From NCBI GenBank assembly GCA_035622175.1, contig DASPVV010000108.1:1-61245 (forward strand): a stretch of 61,245 nt of DNA. The letters are read 5' to 3'. The position numbers were made by a program, and so were the translations under genes. Numbering within the stretch: position 1 is the first letter of the stretch; each line of letters begins with the position of its first letter. Shown piece by piece: positions 43,962 to 52,562 of this stretch. This stretch comes from JAFAGX01 sp035622175 (GTDB lineage Bacteria > Acidobacteriota > Terriglobia > Terriglobales > Acidobacteriaceae). Under the pieces are notes generated by a model. The model saw nothing but the letters and a program-made list of their open reading frames with translations, was not told the origin of the DNA and did no database searches.

Positions 43962-44512
43962 CCAGGTTGTTCTCGGCGCGGTCTCGCTTGGTGAAGTTTT
44001 TCCTGGTGGGAGGCATCGGTGTCGGAGTTCAACTCGGGGCATTAGCCGGACTGAGGGCCATGAAAGTGAATTACCTGGTGGCGACAGGACTGGCGGTAGA
44101 GTCGGCGGTGGTGCACAATTTTCTCTGGCACCAGAGGTTTACCTGGGCCGATCGCATCCTGCGAAGAAAAACCGGACGGCAGCGAACCATGGGGCAGCTC
44201 CTGCGCTTCCAACTCAGTAACGGAGGCATCTCACTCGCAGGCAACTTACTTCTCATGCGTGTGCTGGCGGGCTTTGCCGGTCTCCCGATGTGGCTGGCAA
44301 GCCTGCTGAGCATCGCCCTTTGCGCCGGTGGAAACTTCCTGGCCAGCGACCAATGGGTATTTTTGTCGGACGGTACATGGAGAAGTGTTGCGGTCAAACC
44401 AGAATCTGGCGCCGGCAGCTCTCCGGGGCTAGCTTTCCCGCATCAGCACCAAGGTGCGTTGCGCAAAGGGCACGTAGATGAGGGCAGCGGTAATCCCCAA
44501 GGCAAGCCCTAG
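43958..44512 (+). CDS. GtrA-like membrane protein
   Basis: 184 residues with four membrane helices. It begins RLVKFFLVGGIGVGVQLGAL and contains the family's second-helix motif NFLWHQRFTWADR, with a last helix before GGNFLASDQWVFL. GtrA proteins are small flippase-like partners of glycan-modifying enzymes, thought to move polyprenyl-phosphate-sugars across the inner membrane. Its start overlaps the CDP-alcohol enzyme's stop. The last ~30 residues (SGAGSSPGLAFPHQHQG onwards) do not look like GtrA and run 84 bases into the oppositely oriented wHTH gene. The natural stop may therefore have been lost. Confidence 0.82.
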   Translation: MTRLFSARSRLVKFFLVGGIGVGVQLGALAGLRAMKVNYLVATGLAVESAVVHNFLWHQRFTWADRILRRKTGRQRTMGQLLRFQLSNGGISLAGNLLLMRVLAGFAGLPMWLASLLSIALCAGGNFLASDQWVFLSDGTWRSVAVKPESGAGSSPGLAFPHQHQGALRKGHVDEGSGNPQGKP

Positions 44513-45268
44513 GCCGATCTGCGGTGACAGGAGAAACGGGGAGAGTCCCCACAACTCGTCGAGCAGCAAGATGGCAGGAAATAGCTTGGAAAATTTCGCT
44601 CTGAGCCCTTGAATGTCAAAGGAAACCGCAGACAGGAGGTAGCAGCGGATGGGAATGCCGATGGCTGCGCTCGCCACCAGGGCGGCGGTGACCGAACTCG
44701 GGTGTGCCAGCACCCCTGCCAGGATCTCCTCCACTGCGGACAGGCGTGCCAGGGCCACAATGTAGAAGCTTAGGTACATAATTTGAATAAGAAGAAACAG
44801 AAGTCGTACGTAGCCCTGGGGCACCTTGGGCAGTTCTTCCGCCCGGGTCAGAACCGAGGTCGGAAGCGCATGCGGTTTCGCTGTCAGGTCGGCGGCAGTG
44901 GGTGGGGCACTCGCCACCCCGCCTTTTTCTCCATGGTCGGTGATCACCTCGACCGCCGGCAGAAAACGGTAGCCACGCTTGGCCAGAGTCTCGATAAAGC
45001 GCGGGCTCGAGGCGGAGTCGCCGAGTACCTCCCGGAGCTTGTTGATGATGGTATTTAGGCTGTGGTCAAAATCCACAAAGGTATCGGCGGGCCACAGTTT
45101 TTGTCGCAATTCCTCGCGGCTGACGACTTCCCCCGGACGCTCGACCAGCAGGAGCAATGTCTGGAACGGTTGCTCGTGTAAACGCAACCGCATTCCCGCT
45201 TTGCGCAGCTCGCCGCTCCCAGGATCGGCTTCGAACACGCCGAAGCGGAAGATCTTGTTCTGGGACAT
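44429..45268 (-). CDS. Membrane-bound winged-helix regulator (CadC/ToxR-like layout)
   Basis: 279 residues. The first ~105 form an OmpR/PhoB-type winged helix: FRFGVFEADPGSGELRKAG, LVERPGEVVSREELRQKLWP, then DHSLNTIINKLREVLGDSAS and RFIETLAKRGYRFLP. After a ~45-residue linker, the C-terminal half contains about four membrane helices (LLFLLIQIMYLSFYIVALA, VTAALVASAAIGI, LFPAILLLDELWGLSPFLL, LGLALGITAALIYVPF) and no large periplasmic sensor. Such proteins bind DNA while anchored in the membrane. It is divergent from the START-like gene with only 28 bases between the starts, so it may control that gene and itself. Confidence 0.85.
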   Translation of the reverse strand: MSQNKIFRFGVFEADPGSGELRKAGMRLRLHEQPFQTLLLLVERPGEVVSREELRQKLWPADTFVDFDHSLNTIINKLREVLGDSASSPRFIETLAKRGYRFLPAVEVITDHGEKGGVASAPPTAADLTAKPHALPTSVLTRAEELPKVPQGYVRLLFLLIQIMYLSFYIVALARLSAVEEILAGVLAHPSSVTAALVASAAIGIPIRCYLLSAVSFDIQGLRAKFSKLFPAILLLDELWGLSPFLLSPQIGLGLALGITAALIYVPFAQRTLVLMRES

Positions 45269-45296
45269 CGCTCGCCATCATAACCTAATCAGAAGA

Positions 45297-46115
45297 ATGC
45301 GCAGGGGGAAGCTGATCCTTCTAGGGCTTGCTCTCTGGGGCGGTCGGCTGCAAGCCGAGCAACTGAAACCCGCAACCGTCAACGCCTTCGATCACTACGT
45401 CGAACTCAGCGAACAACGCATGGCGAGCGAATTACACTCCGGGCGTTTTCTGCGCGTCGACGACCTTCCTCCCGCGCTGCGGAATCAGGACTACGCGCAA
45501 CTGAAGAAGGGGGACGTGGTCATGGAGAGGCTCGAGACTCTGGACCAAGGTCGTGCTCTGTCCATTCCCGGAGGGCTTGTCCATCACTGGGTGGGCACGG
45601 CGTTCATTCCGGGAACCACTCTGGGACGCACGTTAGCTTTCCTGCAAGACTACGACGATCAATACAAGTTCTACGCTCCCGAGGTCGAGCAGTCGAAACT
45701 GCTCGAGCGCGATGGCAACCATTTCCGGATCTTTCTTCGCCTGCGCAAGACGAAAGTGGTGACGGTGATCTTGAACACGGAGTACGACGTGCGCTATGTG
45801 GCCATCGCCCCGGACCGCGCGGCTTCCTACGCCCACAGCCGGCGGATCGCCGAAGTGGAGAACCCGGGCAGGGCGAACGAATCGGAGAAACCGGTTGGCA
45901 ACGACAGCGGTTTTCTTTGGCGCCTCAACTCCTACTGGCGCTTCGATGGGCGCGACGGCGGAGTCTACGTGCAACTGGAAGCAATCTCCCTGACCCGGGA
46001 CATCCCCCGGGGCCTGGCTTGGCTGATCGGCCCGTTCGTGACCAGTATTCCCAAGGAGTCACTCGAGTTCACTCTCACTCGCACCCGCGAAGGGTTAGTG
46101 TCCAAGGGGCGGTAG
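45297..46115 (+). CDS. Secreted START/SRPBCC-like protein
   Basis: 272 residues from the ATG at 45297; the frame is open further upstream but overlaps the divergent regulator. A signal peptide (MRRGKLILLGLALWGGRLQA) is followed by a helical region and an SRPBCC/START-like fold whose C-terminal half has VVTVILNTEYDVRY and YWRFDGRDGGVYVQLEAISL, then TRDIPRGLAWLIGPFV. The fold usually encloses a hydrophobic ligand. A periplasmic lipid-binding role is inferred. It probably shares regulation with the membrane-bound wHTH gene that starts 28 bases away. Confidence 0.7.
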   Translation: MRRGKLILLGLALWGGRLQAEQLKPATVNAFDHYVELSEQRMASELHSGRFLRVDDLPPALRNQDYAQLKKGDVVMERLETLDQGRALSIPGGLVHHWVGTAFIPGTTLGRTLAFLQDYDDQYKFYAPEVEQSKLLERDGNHFRIFLRLRKTKVVTVILNTEYDVRYVAIAPDRAASYAHSRRIAEVENPGRANESEKPVGNDSGFLWRLNSYWRFDGRDGGVYVQLEAISLTRDIPRGLAWLIGPFVTSIPKESLEFTLTRTREGLVSKGR

Positions 46116-46121
46116 CACCAC

Positions 46122-48095
46122 CTAGTGCACCTCGAGAGACACCAAGTCTCCGTCCGCCTGCCCTCCCGGCCGGTAGTTCACCGAGACCGCACGATTTGCC
46201 CAATCGCAAGAGAAGGTGTCGGCACCGATCAGCATGAGCGCTTTGTAATCCTCCGTCCTCAATTTCACGGTCTTCGCAGCGATCGTCACCGTCACGATCG
46301 CCGCGGGCGCTTGCGAACAATCGACAGCCAGCAGTTTCCCTTGGCGAAACTGAATTGGCCGATGATCCACTTGAGGCTCGGGGCTGGGCATGGCTTCCTC
46401 ATTCCCCTCGCCCGTCGTGTCCCCTTTCGGGCTCGACGTGCTCCCATCCCCCGCTGCCCCAGGGGATCGATTCTTGGCAGGCGATACGGCCAAAGGTCCC
46501 CCGACGGATGTGGGGCCGCTGACTGCGGGTTGGGAACTGCTCGCGGACAAGGGAGGCACGCCATATTTCTTGATGTAGGGAAGCTCGTGCAAGGCCTTTT
46601 GGGCCGCACTCGCGATCTCCGGATCCGAACTGCCCGACAGCCGCTCGAGCAAGGCCGCGGCAGAGTCCCAATTTTTGCCCGCTTCGTAGATCCTTGCCAG
46701 ATCGAGCAGATAGCTGGGTTTTCGGGGGGCGAGGGAGATGGCGGCGCGGATGGAATCGGTCGCCGCGCGCTGTCCGCCGCCTTCGATTTGGGCCAAGGCC
46801 AGCAGATGGTAGGCCTCGGCGAACTCGTGATCCCAATCGAGAACAATGTGCAGGTCCTGGATCATGTTGGCCAGGCCCCTCAGCTCCCCGCCCCTCGCTT
46901 GCGCATCCTGAAACTTGGCGATGGCCAGGTAATAGTGGGTCCATGGGTCTTTGGCATCAAGAGCCATCGCCTGGCCTAATTCCTCCTCGGCCTGGGCGTA
47001 TTGTTTCTGTTCAAGGAAATCCCACGCCAGCGCACGATGCGTAATCGCGCTGTCGGCGCTAGCCTGGTCGATGATGGAGGCTAGTTCGCGGCGCGCTTCG
47101 GCGCGGCGGTCCGGCACACGCAGCTTCATTTCTGCTAAAAGCGCCCGCGCTTCTCGTTCTGGGATCGGATGCGTGCTGCTGCCGATCGTGTCGGCCGGCA
47201 CCGGGTCGGACAGGGTCGTATCGGCGGCGGTGGCGGCGGTGGCGGCGGTGGCGGCATTGGCGGCCTTACCTTGCGCCGCCAGCCCGGGTGAACGGGAACG
47301 GAAATAGTCTTTCACCGCCTGTTCGAGCCCGGCCGAGCCCATTCCGAAGGCCTTTTGCAAGGCATCGTCCACCCCGAGCTTTTCATTTTCGACCAAGCCG
47401 AAATACGTCCCTAGGGCGGGCAGCTGGCCCTTGTGGAGAAGGTAGTCGAGAACGATCCAGGACTCGGCGCGAAACAGGGTGCGCTGGTTTTCGTCCAAGC
47501 CGTCCGGATTCTCGCGGAACAATTGCGCCAGGTCCAGCCAGGATGTCCCGCTCAACACGGCAACGAAGGGCTGGCTCGGATCCCCGCCACTGCGCGTCAG
47601 ATGGTCGGTGACACACAGACTGGAGAAGTACTCGACAAACCCCTGGTCAAACCAAGCCTGGGTGGGGGGGTAGTTGAAGCGCAAGAGCACTCGGGCGAAG
47701 TCCGAGAATACCGCCCGCCAGCTTTCTTCGCGCGACAAGTTCAGGACGAAGTAGGTGCGATCCTCGCCGGGAGCGAAGAAGCCTGCACCCAAGCCCGCTC
47801 CCGGCCGGGCCGGAGCCGCTCGTTCATACTCGTCATCGTCCTTGAACGCGATGATATCGATCGGCGCCGAAAGATTGACGCGGCTCTTCATCAGCAGCTG
47901 AGCAAACAGAGCACGCATCTGTTCAAAGCGCACACTAACCTCGCGGCCGCGTTTTTCGTCGGCGTCGGTCAGCAGGGAAAAGTGACTGGAATCGATCCGC
48001 ATCCAGCGGCCTTCGGCAGACGCGGCCGCCCGGAACAGGAGCACTGCCGCGCACAGCAAAACCGTCACAGCACGCACCCGCAAGGCGCGAGGCAT
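46122..48095 (-). CDS. Secreted TPR protein with inactivated zinc-peptidase-like domain
   Basis: 657 residues from the ATG at 48095; a 32-codon longer frame would run into queG. A signal peptide is followed by a gluzincin-like domain of the DUF1570/peptidase-MA type (residues ~30-290). Relatives have H-E-x-x-H followed by W-L-N-E-G-L-A-E-Y. Here the first part reads VFSDFARVLL (Ser131, Asp132 and Arg135 in place of His, Glu and His) while the second keeps WFDQGFVEYFSS with Glu155. Zinc binding and peptidase activity are therefore probably lost. An Ala-Thr-rich linker (AANAATAATAATAADTT) leads to TPR-like repeats (~375-540), a Ser/Pro-rich stretch and a beta-rich tail ending RPGGQADGDLVSLEVH. 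Likely a periplasmic scaffold. Confidence 0.72.
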   Translation of the reverse strand: MPRALRVRAVTVLLCAAVLLFRAAASAEGRWMRIDSSHFSLLTDADEKRGREVSVRFEQMRALFAQLLMKSRVNLSAPIDIIAFKDDDEYERAAPARPGAGLGAGFFAPGEDRTYFVLNLSREESWRAVFSDFARVLLRFNYPPTQAWFDQGFVEYFSSLCVTDHLTRSGGDPSQPFVAVLSGTSWLDLAQLFRENPDGLDENQRTLFRAESWIVLDYLLHKGQLPALGTYFGLVENEKLGVDDALQKAFGMGSAGLEQAVKDYFRSRSPGLAAQGKAANAATAATAATAADTTLSDPVPADTIGSSTHPIPEREARALLAEMKLRVPDRRAEARRELASIIDQASADSAITHRALAWDFLEQKQYAQAEEELGQAMALDAKDPWTHYYLAIAKFQDAQARGGELRGLANMIQDLHIVLDWDHEFAEAYHLLALAQIEGGGQRAATDSIRAAISLAPRKPSYLLDLARIYEAGKNWDSAAALLERLSGSSDPEIASAAQKALHELPYIKKYGVPPLSASSSQPAVSGPTSVGGPLAVSPAKNRSPGAAGDGSTSSPKGDTTGEGNEEAMPSPEPQVDHRPIQFRQGKLLAVDCSQAPAAIVTVTIAAKTVKLRTEDYKALMLIGADTFSCDWANRAVSVNYRPGGQADGDLVSLEVH

Positions 48096-48130
48096 GATCC
48101 ATGCTAGCACGCGTCGCGACCGCCCGAGGT

Positions 48131-49261
48131 TCAACCCCTCTGGCGTTGATCCTGGGGAACGGAACCTGCCAGCAGTTTCTTCCTCGCCCACCTGGCATGC
48201 TCCGCCAGCACGGCGTCGGCGTCGGCTGCCAGCCGCTCGAGTAGGGACAGGAAGCGCGGATCGCCGCTATTACCCATGGCGACCACGGCGTTTCTCCGCA
48301 TCCCGCTCCGCTTGGTGCGGCGAACCGGCGAACCTCGGAATTGCCGGCGAAATCCCTCCTCCGTCATTTCCGCCAGCCATTCCAGGGCTGGATTGACCAG
48401 CCCTTCGCGCGGTTGGAATTCGGGAGCGGAGCTCACGGGCGCGCGGCGGTTCCAGGGGCAAACATCCTGGCAAATATCGCAGCCAAACACGTGCCGGCCC
48501 ATCCCATCCCGCATGCTTTCCGTTATGCTTCCGCGCTTTTCGATGGTGAGGTAGGAAATACATCGGTTGGAGTCCAGGCGGTACGGTTCGGTCAGTGCGT
48601 CGGTCGGGCAGGCAGCGATACAGCGCGTGCAGGTGCCGCAGCGATCCGGGGAAGGCAGGTCGGCGGCAAGGTCGATGGAGGTCAGAATCACCCCGAGAAA
48701 GAGCCACGACCCGATCTTTTGATTCAGCAGGCAGGTATTCTTACCGATCCAGCCAATGCCGGCATACTTAGCGTACACGCGCTCGACCAGAGGACCCGTA
48801 TCCACGTAGCAGCGAGTTCGGAGCTCTGGCGTCTCGCCGAGCTTTGGGAAAGCTTGCCGAGCGTCGTGAGCGAGAGCGTCCTTGAGGCCCGCTTCGACCC
48901 GGCGAAGCCTTCCCATCACCGCTTGGTGGTAATCCTCCTGGCTCCAGGCATAGCGTGAGATCCAGCCCTGGTGCGCATGGTCACCCGCAATGGAATAGGG
49001 CTCGGCCGTGTTGTAATTCATGGCGCAGACGATCACACTGCGCGCCCAGGGGGCAACCCTGCCGAGGTTGGCGCGCTTCAGGTTTCCGCTTGCATCGCGG
49101 GCTTCGAGGTATTTCATCTCGCCCGCATACCCATCCGCAATCCACTGCGGAAAATAGTTGAGTTCTGAAAAATCGGCGACGCGCGCAACTCCGGCCAGAT
49201 CGAAACCGGCCTCTTGCGCCGCCTGCTTCACCTGCGCTGTGAGTTCACCCACCTGGAGCAT
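48131..49261 (-). CDS. queG: Epoxyqueuosine reductase QueG
   Basis: 376 residues. The N-terminal cobalamin-binding part includes VARVADFSELNYFPQWIADG and YVDTGPLVERVYAKYAGIGW. Two [4Fe-4S] motifs follow: CGTCTRCIAACP and GCDICQDVCPWN. A C-terminal HEAT-like segment reads RRNAVVAMGNSGDPRFLSLL. The enzyme makes the last step of queuosine synthesis in tRNA, reducing the epoxide of epoxyqueuosine. No other queuosine genes are nearby. It is followed by the pseudo-peptidase gene 35 bases downstream on the same strand. Confidence 0.94.
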   Translation of the reverse strand: MLQVGELTAQVKQAAQEAGFDLAGVARVADFSELNYFPQWIADGYAGEMKYLEARDASGNLKRANLGRVAPWARSVIVCAMNYNTAEPYSIAGDHAHQGWISRYAWSQEDYHQAVMGRLRRVEAGLKDALAHDARQAFPKLGETPELRTRCYVDTGPLVERVYAKYAGIGWIGKNTCLLNQKIGSWLFLGVILTSIDLAADLPSPDRCGTCTRCIAACPTDALTEPYRLDSNRCISYLTIEKRGSITESMRDGMGRHVFGCDICQDVCPWNRRAPVSSAPEFQPREGLVNPALEWLAEMTEEGFRRQFRGSPVRRTKRSGMRRNAVVAMGNSGDPRFLSLLERLAADADAVLAEHARWARKKLLAGSVPQDQRQRG

Positions 49262-49405
49262 GGCTCTTCCTGGTCCCCGCCTGGTTCCTGTGCGGCCGGG
49301 GCCGGAACCGCGGACGCTTGCGCGGCAAGCCGATGTGCCCCGAATCCGGCTACGCTTCTCCGCCGCGCAATCCAGCCGCTGCCGGCAACGAGGGCGTTGC
49401 CAGGG

Positions 49406-52400
49406 TCAGGCACCGGGCGTGAGCATCGGATCCGGTGCCGATTTGCGCTTCGGTTTGAAGATCATTCCCGTGCTCGATCGGGCACTCATCACGGCGGCGA
49501 AGGGCTGTTCAAAATGCAGATGCCGCACGCATCCGTATTCGGCGACTGCCGGTTGCGAAGCCAGCCACTGCCAGTCGACAAACCCCTCGCCCGCATCGGG
49601 ATTCACCGTGAAGTATCCCACTTGAAAGGCAGTGAGGTTCTGGAAAAAATGGCTCCCCTGGGAGGGAATGACGCGAAAATCTCGAAACCCAGCCTCGACA
49701 ATCACCCGCGCGCTCGAGATTTCGTCCCATTCCACGGGAATGCCCAGCCAGGGATCGTTCGATCCCCATCGGCCCACCCCAATCAACACATACGGCGTGC
49801 CGTTCTCGCTCAGCGTGGCATTCAAGCGAGCGACCCCCTCGCTCACGTGCTGGCTGTGAGCCCGTTCAAAGCGATGAAAATCTACCACCACCAGGTCATG
49901 CAATTCGGGAATCCGGCCATTCCCCAGCACCTGGTTGCTTTGGCAGATCAGCTGCTCCGGGCTCACGTTTTCCAGGCGCAGCTCTTCGCCCTCCCGCGAC
50001 AACACCAGGGGGCGAATCTGAAGAAATCCAAACTCAGCCGGCTCCTCAGAGCTCGGCGGCAATCGCACCGCGAACTCCAGTTCCACCGGCCGCCCAAAGC
50101 CGTCCTCGCCCACGCGCGTCAGCTGTTCGAGAATGGGAGCCAGGGGGAAAACGCCGTGTTTCAAAATGGGCGCGAAGCTCACGACCCGCGTGCCCGCTCG
50201 GCCCAGCCCATCGTAGACGATGTGATTGTCGAGGGAATAGGTTGAGCCTACAGTTTGCAGGGTTCCATCGGCTTCTGCCGCGTCCAGACCGAACCGCTCC
50301 TCCCGCAGTTCCGCGGCGGAGTCCCGGGGGGGCTGGTTGTGGTCCAATTCCAAGGCCCAGAACTCCCGCTGCGAGTTCGCCAAGATATCCTCCACGGAGG
50401 AAAACTGTAACGGGTGTTGTGGGTAGCGGGGACAAAAGGCAAGGCATTTGCCACCGTCGACCACCTCCCGTCCCAAGCCCAAGGCGACGGCTGCGATGCC
50501 GTCGCTATAGCTCATGGGAGGCACGGGATAGAAATTGTGAGAACGCACCACGCCCGAGAAATCCGGATAGAAGCGCAGCCCATGGATGGTGCCCACGACC
50601 TGCTGCAGGATCACCGCCATCTTCTCCTCTTCCAAACGATACGGGGTGGCCCGCACGTACGCTTTGGCATGCTGGCTGAAGGTGGAAGCGTAGACTCGCT
50701 TGATCGCCTCCATCAGCCGCTCCAGCCGCACCACCAGATCCGGGTGGTGGTTACTGAGCATAAACGTCTCATACACTCCGGTGAACGGCTGGTATTGCGA
50801 GTCCTCGAGCAAGCTGGAAGACCGTACCGCCAAGGGATACTTCACTTGGGCGAGAAACGCCAGTAAGTTTTCCCGCAGTGCGGCGGGAAGGGAGGCATGG
50901 AGGAAACGGCGCTGAATCTCGCCGTCATCGCTCGCATGCATGGCGAACTCCAGCAGATTGTTTTCTCCGAGGAAGCGATCAAAGATGTCCGTCGCCAGCA
51001 CCACGCTCGGAGGGACGCTGACCCTCACGCCTGGAAAACGCCGCGCCAGCCGATGGTTGTGCAGCAAATGGCGCACAAACGCAAGTCCACGCGCTTTTCC
51101 GCCGAGCGACCCTCCCCCGATGCGCAGAAAATAATTGTCCGTCGATTGGAAGGTGACGGGATTGAAATCCCCGATCAGCACCTGGCTTTGCTCGGCGCGG
51201 TACTCGGCGATCGATGCAATCAGGTCGCGACGCAAATCCCCGAGTGTGGGGAAATCGGAGACTTTGCGCGGCCGCAGCTTCTGCGCCAGAGCAAATTCGG
51301 TTCGGGCGCGGAGCCAGCGCGAAAAATGATTTCTTTGACTGTGATAGGCAATGCTCTCCTCCGGCACCTCGTGCAAACGCGCTTCGAGTTCATGCAAGTC
51401 CCCGGCGCGCGCAACTTCGGTGCCGTTCGCCAGGCGAAACACGAAATCGCCAAAGCCGGCCTGCTCGGTGAGGAACCGCCGCAGGTCCTTCAACAGCGTC
51501 GGTGAACGCTTTCTGAGGAACGAGAATCCCTCCGCCTGGGCGGGCGCACGGAACGCGGTGCGGCTGGACTGGAGTACGATCGGAACATCGGAAACATTCT
51601 TGCGGATCAAGCGAGCCAGCTCGAATCCGGCCTCGGCGCTCAGTTCCCCGGCCATGGGAAATTCCACGTCCGAAACCACTCCCAACAAGTACTCCCGGTG
51701 GGTCATCGCTTCTCGTACCGCGTCTTCGTAATTGGAACTGAGTAGGATCTTGGGGCGCGCCCGCATCCGCACTAACTTGTGCGCCACATTGAATCCTTCG
51801 CGAATGACTCGCTTCGACTGGGTGATCAGCTCGGTGTAAATGGCCGGTAGAAACGACGAGTAATAGCGGATGTTGTCTTCGACGACTAGAATCACGGGCA
51901 GGCCGATGGCGTGGGTGTCATGCCGCACATTGCGCTTGTCCTCAACGTACTTCACGATCGAGATGAGAATACGGACGTTACCCTGCCATAGAAAGATCCT
52001 CTCGAGATCGGTGACCGGATTGCGCTGGATAAATCGTTTGATCTCGCGATAGTCGTAAGCCAGAACCACCACCGGGATATCGAGCCCGGCGGCCTTCACC
52101 TGGGCGGCCAACTGGGCCGCGTCCATGTCGCCCACTTCCAGGTTGGTCACAATCAAGTTAAAGCGCGGCTGGGAGCGGGCCAGCGCCAGGGCATCGGCGC
52201 CGCTGGAAACGTGAGTTATGCCGGGAATCTGCTGCAGGTTGAGTTCGAGCGATTCTCCGATCAGCAACTCATTCAGCCGGCCGTCTTCGCGCAGGATAAA
52301 AGAATCGTAAAGGCTGGCCACCAAAAGGATGTCCTGCACGCGAAAGGGCATCAGGTTCTCGAACCCCTCGAAGAGGCGTTCGGCGTCAACCATCGGATCT

Positions 52401-52420
52401 GGGGCGTGGACGATCGTCAT
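49406..52420 (-). CDS. Receiver-domain fusion to PEP/pyruvate-binding (PEP-synthase N-terminal-like) domain
   Basis: 1,004 residues from the ATG at 52420. A longer frame reaches 52540 but would run through the intrinsic terminator of gdhA, so the shorter start is preferred. Two receiver-like domains come first. Domain 1 has LIVTNLEVGDMD with Asn where the phospho-Asp belongs. Domain 2 has VILVVEDNIRYY, VVSDVEFPM (Asp present) and a Lys in FSFLRKRSP. An ATP-grasp PPDK-type domain follows from about residue 440 (GGGSLGGKARGLAFVRHLL, LAVRSSSLLEDSQYQPFTGV and GLGREVVDGGKCLAF). The swivelling phospho-His domain and the PEP-binding TIM barrel of true PEP synthase are not present. It may be a signalling phosphotransferase or a nucleotide-sensing regulator rather than a gluconeogenic enzyme (inference). 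Confidence 0.8.
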   Translation of the reverse strand: MTIVHAPDPMVDAERLFEGFENLMPFRVQDILLVASLYDSFILREDGRLNELLIGESLELNLQQIPGITHVSSGADALALARSQPRFNLIVTNLEVGDMDAAQLAAQVKAAGLDIPVVVLAYDYREIKRFIQRNPVTDLERIFLWQGNVRILISIVKYVEDKRNVRHDTHAIGLPVILVVEDNIRYYSSFLPAIYTELITQSKRVIREGFNVAHKLVRMRARPKILLSSNYEDAVREAMTHREYLLGVVSDVEFPMAGELSAEAGFELARLIRKNVSDVPIVLQSSRTAFRAPAQAEGFSFLRKRSPTLLKDLRRFLTEQAGFGDFVFRLANGTEVARAGDLHELEARLHEVPEESIAYHSQRNHFSRWLRARTEFALAQKLRPRKVSDFPTLGDLRRDLIASIAEYRAEQSQVLIGDFNPVTFQSTDNYFLRIGGGSLGGKARGLAFVRHLLHNHRLARRFPGVRVSVPPSVVLATDIFDRFLGENNLLEFAMHASDDGEIQRRFLHASLPAALRENLLAFLAQVKYPLAVRSSSLLEDSQYQPFTGVYETFMLSNHHPDLVVRLERLMEAIKRVYASTFSQHAKAYVRATPYRLEEEKMAVILQQVVGTIHGLRFYPDFSGVVRSHNFYPVPPMSYSDGIAAVALGLGREVVDGGKCLAFCPRYPQHPLQFSSVEDILANSQREFWALELDHNQPPRDSAAELREERFGLDAAEADGTLQTVGSTYSLDNHIVYDGLGRAGTRVVSFAPILKHGVFPLAPILEQLTRVGEDGFGRPVELEFAVRLPPSSEEPAEFGFLQIRPLVLSREGEELRLENVSPEQLICQSNQVLGNGRIPELHDLVVVDFHRFERAHSQHVSEGVARLNATLSENGTPYVLIGVGRWGSNDPWLGIPVEWDEISSARVIVEAGFRDFRVIPSQGSHFFQNLTAFQVGYFTVNPDAGEGFVDWQWLASQPAVAEYGCVRHLHFEQPFAAVMSARSSTGMIFKPKRKSAPDPMLTPGA

Positions 52421-52500
52421 CGAAACTTGGCGCGGGAAGCCGGCCAACTTGTACGTTCCACGATGCCCCGCTGCCACCCCTCCTTGCGGATCGAGCGGGC

Positions 52501-52534
52501 AAAAAACGTACGGGGTGGAAACCTTCCCACCCCG
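52501..52534 (-). terminator. Rho-independent terminator of gdhA
   Basis: On the minus strand the arms CGGGGTGG (complement of 52527-52534) and CCACCCCG (complement of 52511-52518) pair perfectly. G-T and A-T pairs can extend the stem inward to about ten base pairs. Four bases later comes a run of six T (complement of 52501-52506). It begins about 28 bases after the gdhA stop codon. Confidence 0.85.
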
Positions 52535-52562
52535 CATCATACTTCGATCCGACTGGAAACTA

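Noticed and set aside
47220..47260. GGCGGT tandem repeat checked as a regulatory array
   Set aside because: It lies in frame within the pseudo-peptidase TPR gene and encodes an Ala-Thr-rich linker, a common low-complexity spacer.
49214..50245. 343-codon plus-strand frame antisense to the PEP-synthase-like gene
   Set aside because: Composition is that of a reverse-strand shadow of a high-G+C gene, with no domain pattern. The minus strand has well-recognised motifs.
52421..52540. Forty-codon N-terminal extension of the PEP-synthase-like protein
   Set aside because: It contains the gdhA terminator hairpin and T-run, so transcripts and translation are unlikely to begin there.
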